A DNA stretch of 64,000 nucleotides from Eucommia ulmoides. Taxonomy: Eukaryota > Streptophyta > Magnoliopsida > Garryales > Eucommiaceae. The position numbers and the translations under genes are program-made. The stretch is from contig CM028335.1 in the NCBI GenBank assembly GCA_016647705.1, positions 34,362,212 to 34,426,211 on the forward strand, written 5' to 3'. The notes under the pieces were generated by a model. The model made no database searches and was not told where the DNA came from. It saw only the letters and a program-made list of their open reading frames with translations. This document shows positions 11,571-22,089 of the stretch, piece after piece (the stretch's first letter is position 1; the number at the start of each line of letters is the position of its first letter).

Positions 11571-12503
11571 TTCAATTTCAGATATGAAACTCATGTTAGA
11601 AGTGGGTTCTTTTGCACCTTTTTTTTTAGGTCCTTGGCAGGTCTATTTTTTTGTGCAGGGCCAATTCCCAGCCCCACCGGCAAATTTGTCAAAAATTAAG
11701 CATTGGCTAAACTCTAAAAACTGTTGCTGAAATTCGTGACAACAAAGATCAAACTGTCAGAAGTTGCATTTTTGGCAAAGGAGACTGTATATTGGAGAAA
11801 CAGGGTATGATGGCCATAAAAAAATGGGGTAGTTCTAGGGTTTAGTGCATCCATTTGCATAGTTAATGCATTATCATATTTTTTTCATTGGTATAGATTT
11901 CGATAATTATGATCTCCGATTGTGTCTTCGATAAATGTTTTAGCGTCTTGATGACGACATCGATATTGTAATTGATGAGAATTCCATGGCAGAATTGACA
12001 ATCACTTCTTTTTTTCTTTTTCTTTTTTTATTTCAAATATGAAACCCATGTTAGAAATAGGTTCTTCTGCACCTTTATTTTAGGTCCTTGGAAAGTCTAT
12101 TTTTTTCGGGCAGGGCCAGCTCTCAGCCCCACCGGCATATTCGTCGAAAATTGAGCATTGGCCAAACTCTAAAAATTGTTGTTGAAATTCGTGACAACAG
12201 AGATCAAATTGTTAGAAGTTGCATTTTTGGTAGAGGAGACTGTATATTGGAGAATTTTGGTAACAATGGAATTATCGAAAGTGCCCTGGCCAGTGAAACA
12301 GGGTATGATAGCCATAAAAAAAAAGGGAGGGTAGTTTTAGGGTTTAGTGCATCCATTTGCATAGTTAATGCACTATCATATTTTTTTCATTGGTACGGAT
12401 TTCGAAAATTATGATCTCGGATTGTGTCTTCGGTAAATGTTTTAGCATCATGATGACAACATCGATACTGTAATTGATGAGAATTCCATGGCAAAATTGA
12501 TGA
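11571..12503 (+). repeat. Tandem duplication (455-500 bp units) inside the Helitron
   Basis: Unit 1 (about 11571-12010) and unit 2 (about 12031-12503) share order and sequence from ATATGAAAC(T/C)CATGTTAGAA to GAATTCCATGGC. Unit 2 has about 42 bp more, between GTATATTGGAGAA and ACAGGGTATGA, so unit 1 has a deletion or unit 2 an insertion. In both, a short protein-like block reads EIRDN(K/R)DQ(T/I)VRSCIFG(K/R)GDCILE. Substitutions there look conservative, suggesting a once-coding exon. The family is not recognised. Confidence 0.8.
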
Positions 12504-13220
12504 GTTTTTTTTTTTTTTTTAATTTGTGTCTATTTTGATATTTATAAATGTGTTGTGCATAATTAATTTTATTTAATAAAAATATGAATATGATGTTAGT
12601 GTAATTTAATTAATTTAATCTTTTGATATATTTTAATGTTAATGTGACAATAAAATTGCTTCGAGTACTGTATATGGAGGTTTTTGTTTTTTGGATAAAA
12701 TTTTAAATCTTGATAAATTTTAACGCCTTTTGAGACTTACATGAGTAAAAAAAAAAATATGGTTTATTATGCGTGTTATAATTAGTTGTGATGAGATTCT
12801 TAAATTTAAAATAAAAATTTATAATTATACTTCCAAATTATATATAATCATCTATCTGTTTTACTTCTATTTTTTTATTTTTTATTTTTATTTATTTTTT
12901 TGTGTATGTGTGTGTGCTATGGTAGTTTTCAATTTCAACAAGAGAAATGACCAATTGAGTAATTATCATTGATTTTGGCCACTTAATAAGAAAAAATCAA
13001 CAAAAATGTTCGTCTGGTTATTGATCTATTACTTTTGGACGGATTTTTGGAAATGTCTTTTCATTATGGGTTTAGATTGATGAGATTCTTAAATTAATAA
13101 GAATGAATTAAAATTTTATAACTATAAATGATGTCCATAATGTTTTAAATTTAATATCAATTGACTCAAATTGGTGTTTATTTTTTTAATTTCATTACTA
13201 AAAAAATTTATTAATAAACT

Positions 13221-13247
13221 GTGCCTTTAGGCACGGGGTACCGCTAG
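13221..13247 (+). other. Helitron 3' terminal hairpin and CTAG end
   Basis: Stem GTGCC/GGCAC around loop TTTA, extended by a wobble and a C-G pair, then GGGTACCG and CTAG, with T as the host base. A closely similar end, with a better hairpin, lies at 63544-63574 on the other strand, so both belong to one Helitron family. Confidence 0.85.
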
Positions 13248-13584
13248 TATATATATAATAACATGTCTGTGACTATTGATCAACACTTGAGTCTCAAATT
13301 TGACGCTTGTACTCCTGAAGTTTGATAGGGTTCTTACTTTGGTCCCTTGGGTTTCAATTTGCACATGATAACATATTAGTATTAAAATTTACTTGATAAA
13401 TTGGGATTTGATATTAATTTATCTTTGTAATATTTGTACAAATCATTGTTGTTGTAAAATTAATTCAATTAATTAATAAATTTTTAGATTTTATTAAATA
13501 AAATATTGGTCGTTCGCTTTTAAGTATTAATTCTCCGAAGAGAGAAATCGCATGGCAGCCGTGGGAAACCGGGCCGTTACAGAG

Positions 13585-13596
13585 TGGTATTAAAGC
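13585..13596 (+). other. Primer-binding site of the D element
   Basis: TGGTATTAAAGC lies three bases after the LTR end at 13581. It differs at two positions from TGGTATCAGAGC, the complement of initiator tRNA-Met; both are changes to A or T as expected from decay. Confidence 0.8.
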
Positions 13597-14437
13597 GGGT
13601 TCGTGACCGTCCTAGGCTTGGGTTATGGTACTCGTTACTTATAATAAGTGAAGTAATACTTAAAAATAATAATTTTTCATATGACACATTAATTTAAATA
13701 ATAAATAAATAAATAATCTCCATGCTATATGGAAATATTGTTGGAATTAATCCAACATAGTCATGGAATTTGTTTTTGTCGTTGCTGATGGTGATATTTT
13801 TTATTGGCTCTGCTAAAATAATTATGAATTAATGTCTGTATTTGAATTTTTCAACCATTCAGTTATGATCTTTAACTATATTTGCCAAAATTATTTCAGT
13901 GCTTCTAATATGTCCACTGTTAGAATGTAATTATACTTATGTGAGATTATATATATATAAATCTAATCTAACTGATGGCGATTGGAAGGGTACTATCGAG
14001 TCAACCATTGGTGATTAACATTGATATAACACGTGGAGTTGAATATTTATATAACACTGGTTAACCAGACAAATAACTAATCTGGATACTAGTTTTTTTT
14101 TATTATTATTATTATTATTTTGATTTTATATTTTCCAACTAAACCTCGACAGAGTTTCGATTTGCGAGCACCCTGGATTTGGTTTATGGTATCCATTACC
14201 AATAGTAAGTTAGGTAAGACTGAGGGAGTGTCGTGTTAGTTGTAGACTATAGGATTTGTTGTTGAATTGAAAATATCAATTTGAAAGTGTTTATTGTCTT
14301 CTATATAAATTATCAAATTATATTTTCCTATTAAATTATGGGAAACAAAAGTGTTGACGGAAATGAACAGTTTTATGATGTTAAATAGATCAAGTAAAAT
14401 TTTAAAAGGTGAAAAATAATTTTATTATCTTGCTATG
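13597..14437 (+). other. D-element interior, left part, non-coding
   Basis: AT-rich, without open frames or known motifs. It starts with GGGTTCGTGACC, common after gypsy primer sites. An ATT microsatellite lies at 14101-14120. From 14280 the sequence is the first part of the 690-bp C repeat, which continues at 19774 beyond the Athila-like insertion. Target duplication CTATG occupies 14433-14437. Confidence 0.6.
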
Positions 14438-15862
14438 TGGTAGCGCGTAAATACGTCTCTACTTTCATCGCAAGTTTACAGGTCAAGTTTTAGTGAAAGA
14501 TGGGGAGAGTAGGGGTATCGTGTCTACAGGGATTGGTTGAGATTATTGTCGAATACCGTGTTTATCATAACCTAATTTTATCTAGGCGAAAAAAGAATGT
14601 GTAAATTTTATATTAAACTAAACTAATTAACTAAATTATTTATACTAATAGAATGAGATGTTTTCGGAGAAAGAATTATCTAGGGATTAACGTTGTTTAC
14701 AAATATGTGTTCGATCTCATTTGACTTACGTTAATGGTGTTCGAATATTCGACAATCTCGGTTCGTAAACTCACTCGCCACCCCTACCAAGTATAAGATG
14801 AGTGAATACATGACTTCGCGTCAATGAAGAAGTCTCCCTCAATGTCTTAACGACACTAAGTCACGTGAGTCTCGCCCCAACGTCATTGATTGCATATTTT
14901 TTAATGCCCTCCCGGGTCATTAGATTGTCATGTTGTGTTTAAACCCTAGTCCGAATCCGGGGTTACCTTTCCCGAGTATCAAACCCCGTATTCTCTAATT
15001 ATCTAAACAAGCATAATATCAAAGAATAACAGTAAACACAATCGAAATTATAAAGAACACACATTAATAAAACACCGAAAGAAAAATAACCACATATTTA
15101 TAAATGTATTGTTAATCCCTAAACAATCCACGTTTAGCTAACGGCCATAATCGTATTTAAAATAAAGAACGAGCTAAACATGCTCAACAAATACCTAAGT
15201 TAAATAAATAAAAGAGAAAATGAAATAACTTAGCCTAATCCGAAGATTATGCCATAGAACGATCGTTTCCTTTAACTTCTCATTCTTCGGATTGTGAGCT
15301 CTCCCTAAAAAATACTATAATCTCCACCCTAAATATGTTCTAAGTGTTTTAGGGGTGTTGGAGATCTAAGGGGTCGAAAATGGAGAGATGGGAGGGGATT
15401 AAATAGCAAAAATATCCTAAAAAATATCCTAAATCTGTGCAGAGGTGACCGCTGCGGCGGTGGGGTATGTCGGTTCAGTGTTCGCCACAGCGGTGGAGAA
15501 GGCGGTGAAATCAGGGTCTTCTCTAAAGTTTCACCGCCGCGGTGGTGGATATCACCACTGCGGCGATGAGTTTACAGCAACTTAAGCCCCTCTCAGCATA
15601 TTCACCACTATGGCGGTGGTCTGGACACCGCAACAGTGAGCTGTTGTGCAGAATATTACCTCCGTGCTTGTTTTCCCACCATTCTTCCACCGTTCTTGAT
15701 CTGATTTGATCGTTTATTCTCTGTTTTCATACCTTTTCACCTCACACACCTGTTTTAATACAAAAAGAATAAAAACATATTAAAACCTATAAAAAGAACT
15801 ATATAAATACCCTAAAACTAACAAAACCGATTTGGGAATAAATAGATAAATCACACCTATCA
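14438..15862 (-). mobile_element. 3' LTR of the Athila-like element (LTR-B)
   Basis: Genomic-strand borders are TGGTAGCGCG and CACACCTATCA. It matches the right LTR (18375-19768) along the whole length, with roughly one difference per ten bases in the stretches I compared. A GC-rich cluster of palindrome-like CACCGCNGCGGTG words spans 15430-15640. The left LTR carries one more copy of this word (at 15530-15560) than the right. Confidence 0.9.
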
Positions 15863-17524
15863 AATACCCACAAACAATCTAAACATAACGATATGCGAGT
15901 TTTGAATTCTTCTATCGACCAAGTCATTTTCCCTTCAACAACCTCCATTCATATCGAGTTCAGGTAGTAAAACGCACCATGTGGTGTTCTATAATTTTGA
16001 CATTCAATGATGGTGAACGCCATTCTAGATCCTTTCAACATATGTGTGCGAGACTCAATAATATAGCTATACAATGACCATATTGGATTATCCACCAACG
16101 AAACTTACGACTTAGACTGTAAAGGATTAGGATATCCATATGCCTGATTGGGGTCCACTCTCCACTAATGTAGGCTTGGAAATTCATAAAGATCAGAAGG
16201 ACTTGGTTTGGTGTTGGAATATTTGGCCAAGGGTATTTTGGAATAGAAAACGGGTTAACGTCATTAACTTAACATTACCCAAGGCACATTGTTAGGTACA
16301 CTCACACTCGAACCCCCATAGATAATTTTAAAACAACCCTGAACAATATATTAAGACCGACATACTCACTTGTCAAAAAGAAACAAAAATAAACTATATT
16401 TACATAGTTTTTTTTTAAACTTACCACACCCCCAAACTCATTTGATTATTAGAATTTCACGGGTATGGTTAAAATGAAAGAAAAATGACAAGTGAGTACT
16501 CAAATACTGAACCAATTAATAGCTCGCCCAAAACACAACCGCTCATATCAAGTAGCATAACGAATGCTAACTTGATTCTCTCACATTATGCCTTCGGTTA
16601 AGCGATAAAGGTTTGGAAAAAGTTTAATCAGCTAGGGTATTTTTTAAAATGTTCAGAATTGAAATAGCATTTAGGCTTCGACAGGGTAACGAGGGATAAA
16701 CATTTTACAAGGTAGGCTTCAAAGGCTCAAGCGATAAAAACGAATGCCTAAATCATATCTCCTGAACTACCTCGCCTAGGATTTCGCCTCGAATTTTCCC
16801 CAAATCAAGTTCTAGAATCCCTATTGTCAAGAAATTGAGTGATGGATAATCATTTTCAAATCAATTAGATAGTGCTATATTGAGTTTACGTGCTCCTGCA
16901 TTTAGGATTTACAATAACTTTTACTAAAACGATACGTTAAGCACACAGAACACACATGAATGAGCTTTACACTCGACCTCAATAAACAATCAGGGGACAG
17001 ACTCATCATCGCGTAAAGGCCTAGATGACGTCAAAACTCAGCACAAAACAATAAATATCCTAGCAAACATGCACATGATAAAAATAGCAAAACATAACTA
17101 ACATACTACACATCACACCCGACTCAAACAAGCAATATCCAAAACAACCCTATCAGTGATCCCAATGATAGTCTATAGCATGATAAGGAATACGGGGGTT
17201 TAGAACACAAACCTGAGAGGTGAGAGAATCTCGCCTCCGAATCAAATCGACGGAGATGGAACTAACTTATTTTTTTCCTTGGGTTGCCTCCCAAGAAGCA
17301 CGTGGTTTATTGTCCTCGGCCCGACACAAAGAACGGCTCGTCAAAGAGTAGCTTCTACCCATAGTAAGTGTCGTACAACACTACATATGTGTCTTGGTTC
17401 AGTACGCCCTCAAGCTTGGCAAGATTTGGCTCTGATCGGCCAAGCTTTCAACAGGATGCTCCACCGGCTCATGTACTTGGTGGGCATGGAAGAATGTTGC
17501 TAACGGAGACGACGAACAAGTGAG
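15863..17524 (-). other. Athila-like element 3' interior, non-coding
   Basis: No open frame of note on either strand apart from 17279-17503, which lacks a known domain. At 17277-17345 lies the phrase TTGGGTTGCCTCCCAAGAAG followed by a CGGCCCGACA box; in Athila/Tat elements a similar untranslated phrase precedes the 3' LTR. The expected polypurine tract next to the 3' LTR (from 15863) is poorly preserved. This replaces the pol genes. Confidence 0.55.
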
Positions 17525-18110
17525 CTACATTGGATCCTCGTAGATGTGATCGTCTTGCATCGACTGCAGCGTTACCAGCTGGAATTTGAACGGTGAAAAT
17601 TCACAACAGTTAATGTGTGAATCTCCATCGATCTCACCTAAGTACCTCCCGCTTGTCTTCGGTTCCTTGGGGTGGCTTTTGATGAATGTGGTTTGTGTAT
17701 CTCCCAGTGCCACCACGTCTAACTCGGCCTCAATCAAGCAAATAAGCTGACCGATTTGTGTCAACAAAGATGTTACGGTCGCATAGATTTCGGTATAGAC
17801 CATCTTAATATAATCAAAACGATCCCTATGCAAGTTGCTCCGGTCATTCGTCTCTCTCAAAAACGCTTGAGTTTCCCGAATAAAATTAGCGAATAATTCT
17901 TCCAAGTCGGGGGAGGACTCCTCATCTTAATCCAGAATATCAATCCATGGCGTCTAGTATTGAAACTCTAATAGTCAAAGGCTGCCATGTCTTCTGACAA
18001 CTAATAGGCTTCGTCCGCGGTTAGTTGGTCGAAAAAGGTAGTACCGTTTTCTCTTTCAACCCACATTCTGGTTACGACTTGTAACCCGTCGAAGAAGTTC
18101 AGTAGTTAAC
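17525..18110 (-). pseudogene. Athila-like gag remnant
   Basis: The frame from 17905 to 17525 encodes MEELFANFIRETQAFLRETN and, later, LLTQIGQLICLIEAE, which corresponds to the conserved 'xLExQxGQLAxxL' coiled segment near the Gag C-terminus of Athila/Tat elements. Upstream on the same strand (about 18110-17940), interrupted by a stop, is a stretch reading ENGTTFFDQLTADEAY, which resembles the Gag 'GTFMxKTxDEAYELL' box. Gag would form the particle. Stops and the short length show that it is dead. Confidence 0.65.
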
Positions 18111-18346
18111 ACTCCCTCGAGAAACGATGTTTCGGAACCTAGAGGAGCAAATCCTTGTATCGATTCTAAGTACTGTAAAATGGCTCGGAATCCCGTTGAA
18201 AGAAATGAATCAATACCTGCCGATCTAACATCATCAAGTACCCTGCATAAGAAACAAAAACAAAACTACAAACAAAAATTATATACAAAAGAAATGCCTA
18301 AAGTAAAATCGGCTCATTTACTCACAATATCGATAACAAACTAAAG
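18111..18346 (-). other. Leader of the Athila-like element
   Basis: Short untranslated stretch between primer site and gag remnant, ending near 18347. No further motif was seen. Confidence 0.45.
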
Positions 18347-18350
18347 CCAA

Positions 18351-18368
18351 TCCCCGGCAATGGCGTCA
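18351..18368 (-). other. Primer-binding site, tRNA-Asp type
   Basis: The minus strand reads TGACGCCATTGCCGGGGA. The site known from Athila and related elements is TGGCGCCGTTGCCGGGGA, complementary to the 3' end of tRNA-Asp. The two differences both look like cytosine-deamination changes. It is separated by six bases from the LTR. Confidence 0.85.
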
Positions 18369-18374
18369 AAAACT

Positions 18375-19768
18375 TGGTAGTGCATAAATACGTCGCTACT
18401 TTCACCACAAGTGTATGGGTCAAGTTTTAGTAAAGATGGGAAGACTAGGGGTATCGTGTCCATAGGGATTGGTTGAGATTATTGTCGAATACCGTGTTTA
18501 TCATGACCTAATTTTATCTAGGCGAAAAAAGAATGTGTAAAATTTATATTAAACTAAACTAATTAACTAAATTATCTATACTAATATAATGAGATGTTTT
18601 TGGGGAAAGAATTTTCTAGGATTAACGTTGTTTACAAATACGTGTTCGATCTCGTTTGACTTACGTTAATGGTGTTCGCGTATCCGACAATCTCGGTTTG
18701 TAAACTCACTCATCACATTTCTCAATTGAATACATGATTTTGTGTCAATGAAGAAGTGCCCCTCAACGTCCTAACGACACCGGGTCACGTGAGTCTCGGC
18801 CCAGCGTCATTGATTGCACACTTTCTAATGCCCTTTCGGGTCGTTAGATTGTCGTGTTGTGTTTAAACCCTAGTCCGAATCCAGGGTTACCTCTCCTGAG
18901 TGTCAAACTCTGTATTCTCTAATTATCTAAACAAGCATAATATCAAAAAAATAACGGTAAACACAATCAAAATTATAAAGAACAAACATTAACGAAACAC
19001 CGAAATCAAAATAACCACATATTTATAAATGTATTATTAATCCCTAAACAATCCATGTTTAACTAACGTCCATAACCGTATTTACAATAAAGAACGAGTT
19101 AAACATGCTCAACAAACGCCTAAGTTAAAGAAATAAAAGAGAAAACGAAAGAACTTAGCTTAGTCCGAAGATTATGCCATAGAACGACCGTTTCCTTCAA
19201 CTTCTCCTTCTTCGAATTGTGAGATTTCCCTCAAAAACACTATAATATCCACCCTAAATATGTTCTAAGTGTTGTAGGGGTGTTGGAGATCCAAGGGTTC
19301 GAAAATGGAGAGATGAGAGAGGATTAAATAGCAAAAATATCCTAAAAAATATCCTAAATCTATGCATAGGTGACCGCCGCGACGGTGGGGTATGTCGGTT
19401 TAGTGTTCGCCACAGCGATGGAGAAGGCGGTGAGATCAGGGACTTCACTGCAGTTTCACCGCTGCGGTGATGAGTTTACAGTAACTTAAGCCTCTCTTTG
19501 CATATTCACCACTGCGGCGGTGGTTTGGACGCCGAGGCGGTGGGCTGCTCTGTAGAATATTGCCTATGTGCTTATTTTTCCACCGTTCTTCCACTATTTT
19601 TTATCTGATTTGATCGTTTATGCTCTGTTTTCATACGTTTTCACCCCCACACACCTGTTTTAATACAAAAAGAATAAAAATATATTAAAACCTATAAAAA
19701 GAACTATAAAAAATACTCTAAAACTAACAAAACCAATTTGGAAATAAATTGATAAATCACACCTATCA
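18375..19768 (-). mobile_element. 5' LTR of the Athila-like element (LTR-B)
   Basis: Borders TGGTAGTGCA and CACCTATCA on the genomic strand. The GC-rich palindrome cluster is at 19370-19545. The 64-codon open frame on the minus strand at 19254-19448 reads through that cluster and is not a gene. Confidence 0.9.
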
Positions 19769-19773
19769 CTATG

Positions 19774-20310
19774 CCATAGTTGTCTCATCAGGAGGGCATG
19801 TTCTGCGAGATGTGGTTGGTCCTTACAAGAGGGCATGTTCTATAGGACGTTGTTGTTGTGACCTTACAGAAGGGCAAGTCTTGCAGGTGGTTGAATATAT
19901 TGTTGATATGTTGAGACCTGACAGGAGGGCAAGTCCTGCAAGTAGCTGGATATGTTGTTGATATGGTATTTTATACCATCATGTTGACTCTTACTATTGA
20001 AAATATTGAATGGCCCTGACACTAATAGCAACTTGAGATTGCACAGTTGTACAGGTTACGGTATCATTGTAACTCTCGATCGTGAGGTGAAATGATCATA
20101 TGGCTAGTAGAGAAATATTTGTGCCTTATTTTATTATATATAAAAGTTGATTGGTTAATTTAAATGTATTTGTTTTATTTTGATGATAGTTGTGGAATTT
20201 TATTTCGTCTCAGTGTGCGGCTATATTTATATTCTATTTTAGAAAATGGTGTTTGATAAATATAACTGATCCATGAATTATTTTTATATTATGAAGACAA
20301 GTACACCAAT
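19774..20310 (+). repeat. C repeat, unit 1 (second part)
   Basis: With 14280-14437 this makes a unit of about 690 bp; the marker CATAGTTGTCTC at 19775 and CATAGTCGTCTC at 20465 are 690 bp apart. It holds three to four short repeats of the form 'AGGAGGGCAAGTCCTGCAGGTGG' type (variants at 19791, 19829, 19868, 19921) that can fold into GGA...TCC hairpins. A similar sequence lies inverted at 54680-55150. Confidence 0.75.
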
Positions 20311-21000
20311 AAAGTTAGGGTACTGTCTTCTATGTAAATTGTCAAATTATATTTTCGTATGAAAATGTGAAAAGAAAAGGTTTATTGAAATTGATTATTT
20401 TATAACGTAATGAGGATCAAGTAAATTTCTAAATGCAAAAAGTGATTTTATTATCCGACTATGTCATAGTCGTCTCTTCAGGAGGACATGTCTTGCGAGA
20501 CATAGTTGGTCCTTATAGAAAGGCATGTCCTATAGGATATTATGTTATGACCTGACAGGAAGGCAAGTCTTGCATGGTGGTTGATATTTGTTGTTGTTGT
20601 TTTCGTTGTTGTTGTTGACGATGATGATTATCATCATAATATGGTAGTTTATACCACGAGTTGGATCCTACCATTGGAGATATTAAATTGCCCTAACACA
20701 GATTGCTACCTTAAATTGCACAGATGGACAAGTTATGGTACAGTTATACCTCCCGATCGTGAGGTAAACGATCATGTGGCTGACAAGGAAGTATGATATT
20801 TTATTATATAAAAGAGAGTTGATCTGTCGATTTTAATTCACTTGTTTTGTTATGATGATATTTTTGTTGGAATTCGGATACTACCCAATGTAGTTATATT
20901 TTATTGGAAAGCGGATTTTGATAAAAATACTTGATCCATAAATTATTTTATATTACCAAGACAGTACATTGATAAAATATTCAGATAGATATTGGTCCAT
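20311..21000 (+). repeat. C repeat, unit 2
   Basis: Same order as unit 1: AGGAGGACATG hairpin words, a GTT microsatellite with an ATGATGATTATCATCAT palindrome (20622-20638), a CGATCGTGAGGT box, and the AAGACA...TTGATAAA end. The open frame at 20581-20796 runs over the GTT/GTC microsatellite and is not considered a gene. Confidence 0.75.
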
Positions 21001-21159
21001 TACTAACAATTGGTAGAATCGGAGTATGGAAAATTATTGAGACTTTTAGCAGACTTTATGTAGTATTTTTATATACATGTTTTGCTTGAGTATTGAACTC
21101 ATCATGTCATGTGAGTATTTAACTTTTGAGATGAAATATCATTTATGTGTTTGGAACAT

Positions 21160-21585
21160 ATTTTTATGTTTGTGGCATAATTATATGATTAAGACGCATT
21201 TATATAGTTGAGACGTATTTGATTTTTATAGTTTTGACAAGTATTTATATGTTTCAATGCGTATTTATGTGATTGACATGCATTTATGTATTTTAAGACA
21301 TATTTATGCCATTGAGACATATTTATGTGTTTGAGACAAATTTACATGTTTCCAGATATATTTACGCTGTTTGGAGTATATTTATACGTATTTATGTGGT
21401 TGACACTTGTTTATGTGTTTCGAGACGTATTTATGTGATTGATACGTACTTATGTGTTTTGAGACAGATTTATGTGGTTAAGACACATCTATATGTTTGG
21501 GATGTATTTATGTGGTTAAGACGTACTTACATGTTTTAGGACGTTCTTATGTATTTGAGGGGTATTTATGTGTTTTCAAACATAT
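21160..21585 (+). repeat. AT-rich minisatellite, 20-25 bp unit 'GAGACGTATTTATGTG'
   Basis: About 18 imperfect copies of a unit close to GAGACGTATTTATGTGTTT/GGTT, with unit length drifting between about 19 and 29 bp. The frame at 21306-21539 shows a matching protein periodicity (RIYVxDTYLCV). It lies in the D-element interior, upstream of the 3' LTR. Such hypervariable minisatellites are known near the 3' ends of plant LTR retrotransposons. Confidence 0.85.
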
Positions 21586-22076
21586 TGCGAAAAAAAATAT
21601 TATTGAAGTTTGGATTGTGTTGATATTTATGGAAAAGTTTACGAGATTATTAGAATTTTAATATGGATATTGGAGGTGATTGTTTTTAGTCTCAGGAGAT
21701 AGTCCACAAGGAATCGAGTTATCTAATGCTTATGAGGTTAGTTGTGAATGTGTTGACTTGAAATATCGGATGGAATTGATCAATGCTGGCTATGGGATAT
21801 GGCAGTGGACTTGAAAAATCATGACAAGTGAGAAAAATTATTGAGGTTGTGGACCTATTGGAATTGAGATAGACCCAATTCAAGTGAGACTATCGTGATA
21901 TTTTCAAAAATATATTTATTTGCTTGTATATAGATATTAATGCTATTTTTATCATAATAGCACAGCGGGAGCGTAGTGGTGAATTTCGATTATTATTGTT
22001 TAACCGAGAGTGACTAATACAATATGATTTTGAATTATTATTGTTGTGAATGAAATTTAGAGAACGAAATTTACTT
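21586..22076 (+). other. D-element interior, right part, non-coding
   Basis: No coding frame or motif found between the minisatellite and polypurine tract. GTTGTTGTGAATG-like words occur near 22040. Confidence 0.5.
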
Positions 22077-22089
22077 AAGTGGGGTAGAT
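22077..22089 (+). other. Polypurine tract of the D element
   Basis: AAGTGGGGTAGAT lies directly before TGTAATACC at 22090. Its form and place agree with gypsy elements. Confidence 0.8.

Larger units (their letters stand above)
10004..13247 (+). mobile_element. Non-autonomous Helitron candidate with possible captured gene pieces
   Basis: The insertion is defined by comparison of the two D-element LTRs. It begins TCAGG and ends CTAG, inserted between A and T without target duplication. Just before the end lies GTGCCTTTAGGCAC (13221-13234), a short hairpin 9 nt upstream of CTAG. These are the structural signs of plant Helitrons (5' TC, 3' hairpin plus CTRR, A^T insertion). No RepHel protein is encoded. 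Inside are a CT-rich, gene-like leader with possible splice donors (about 10150-10640), an intron-like T-rich stretch, and a 455-500 bp tandem duplication (11571-12500). The 5' end is less certain than the 3' end. Confidence 0.75.
9014..13581 (+). mobile_element. 5' LTR of the D element, interrupted by a Helitron
   Basis: Without the 3,244-bp Helitron the LTR would be 1,324 bp, close to the 1,269 bp of the 3' LTR. The two LTRs align from CGTAATACCCCGAATTTTT to GGGCCGTTACA. This copy has a (TA) run at 9299-9323 and lacks a segment of about 75 bp holding a hairpin that the 3' LTR carries at about 22355-22428. Flank identity allows the Helitron borders to be set between A 10003 and T 13248. Confidence 0.85.
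14438..19768 (-). mobile_element. Athila-like gypsy element, internally deleted (B element)
   Basis: A complete structural element of 5,331 bp: LTRs at both ends, tRNA-Asp-type primer site next to the right LTR, gag remnant, and a perfect CTATG duplication at 14433-14437 and 19769-19773. The right LTR is the 5' LTR, so the element reads leftward. Only 2.5 kb lies between the LTRs; pol is absent. This is a large deletion derivative or a non-autonomous subfamily. It is nested in the D element and splits one of the D tandem repeats. Confidence 0.9.

Noticed and set aside
21160..21585. CRISPR-like short repeats
   Set aside because: Units of 20-25 bp stand directly in tandem with drifting length and no unique spacers; the context is a plant retrotransposon.
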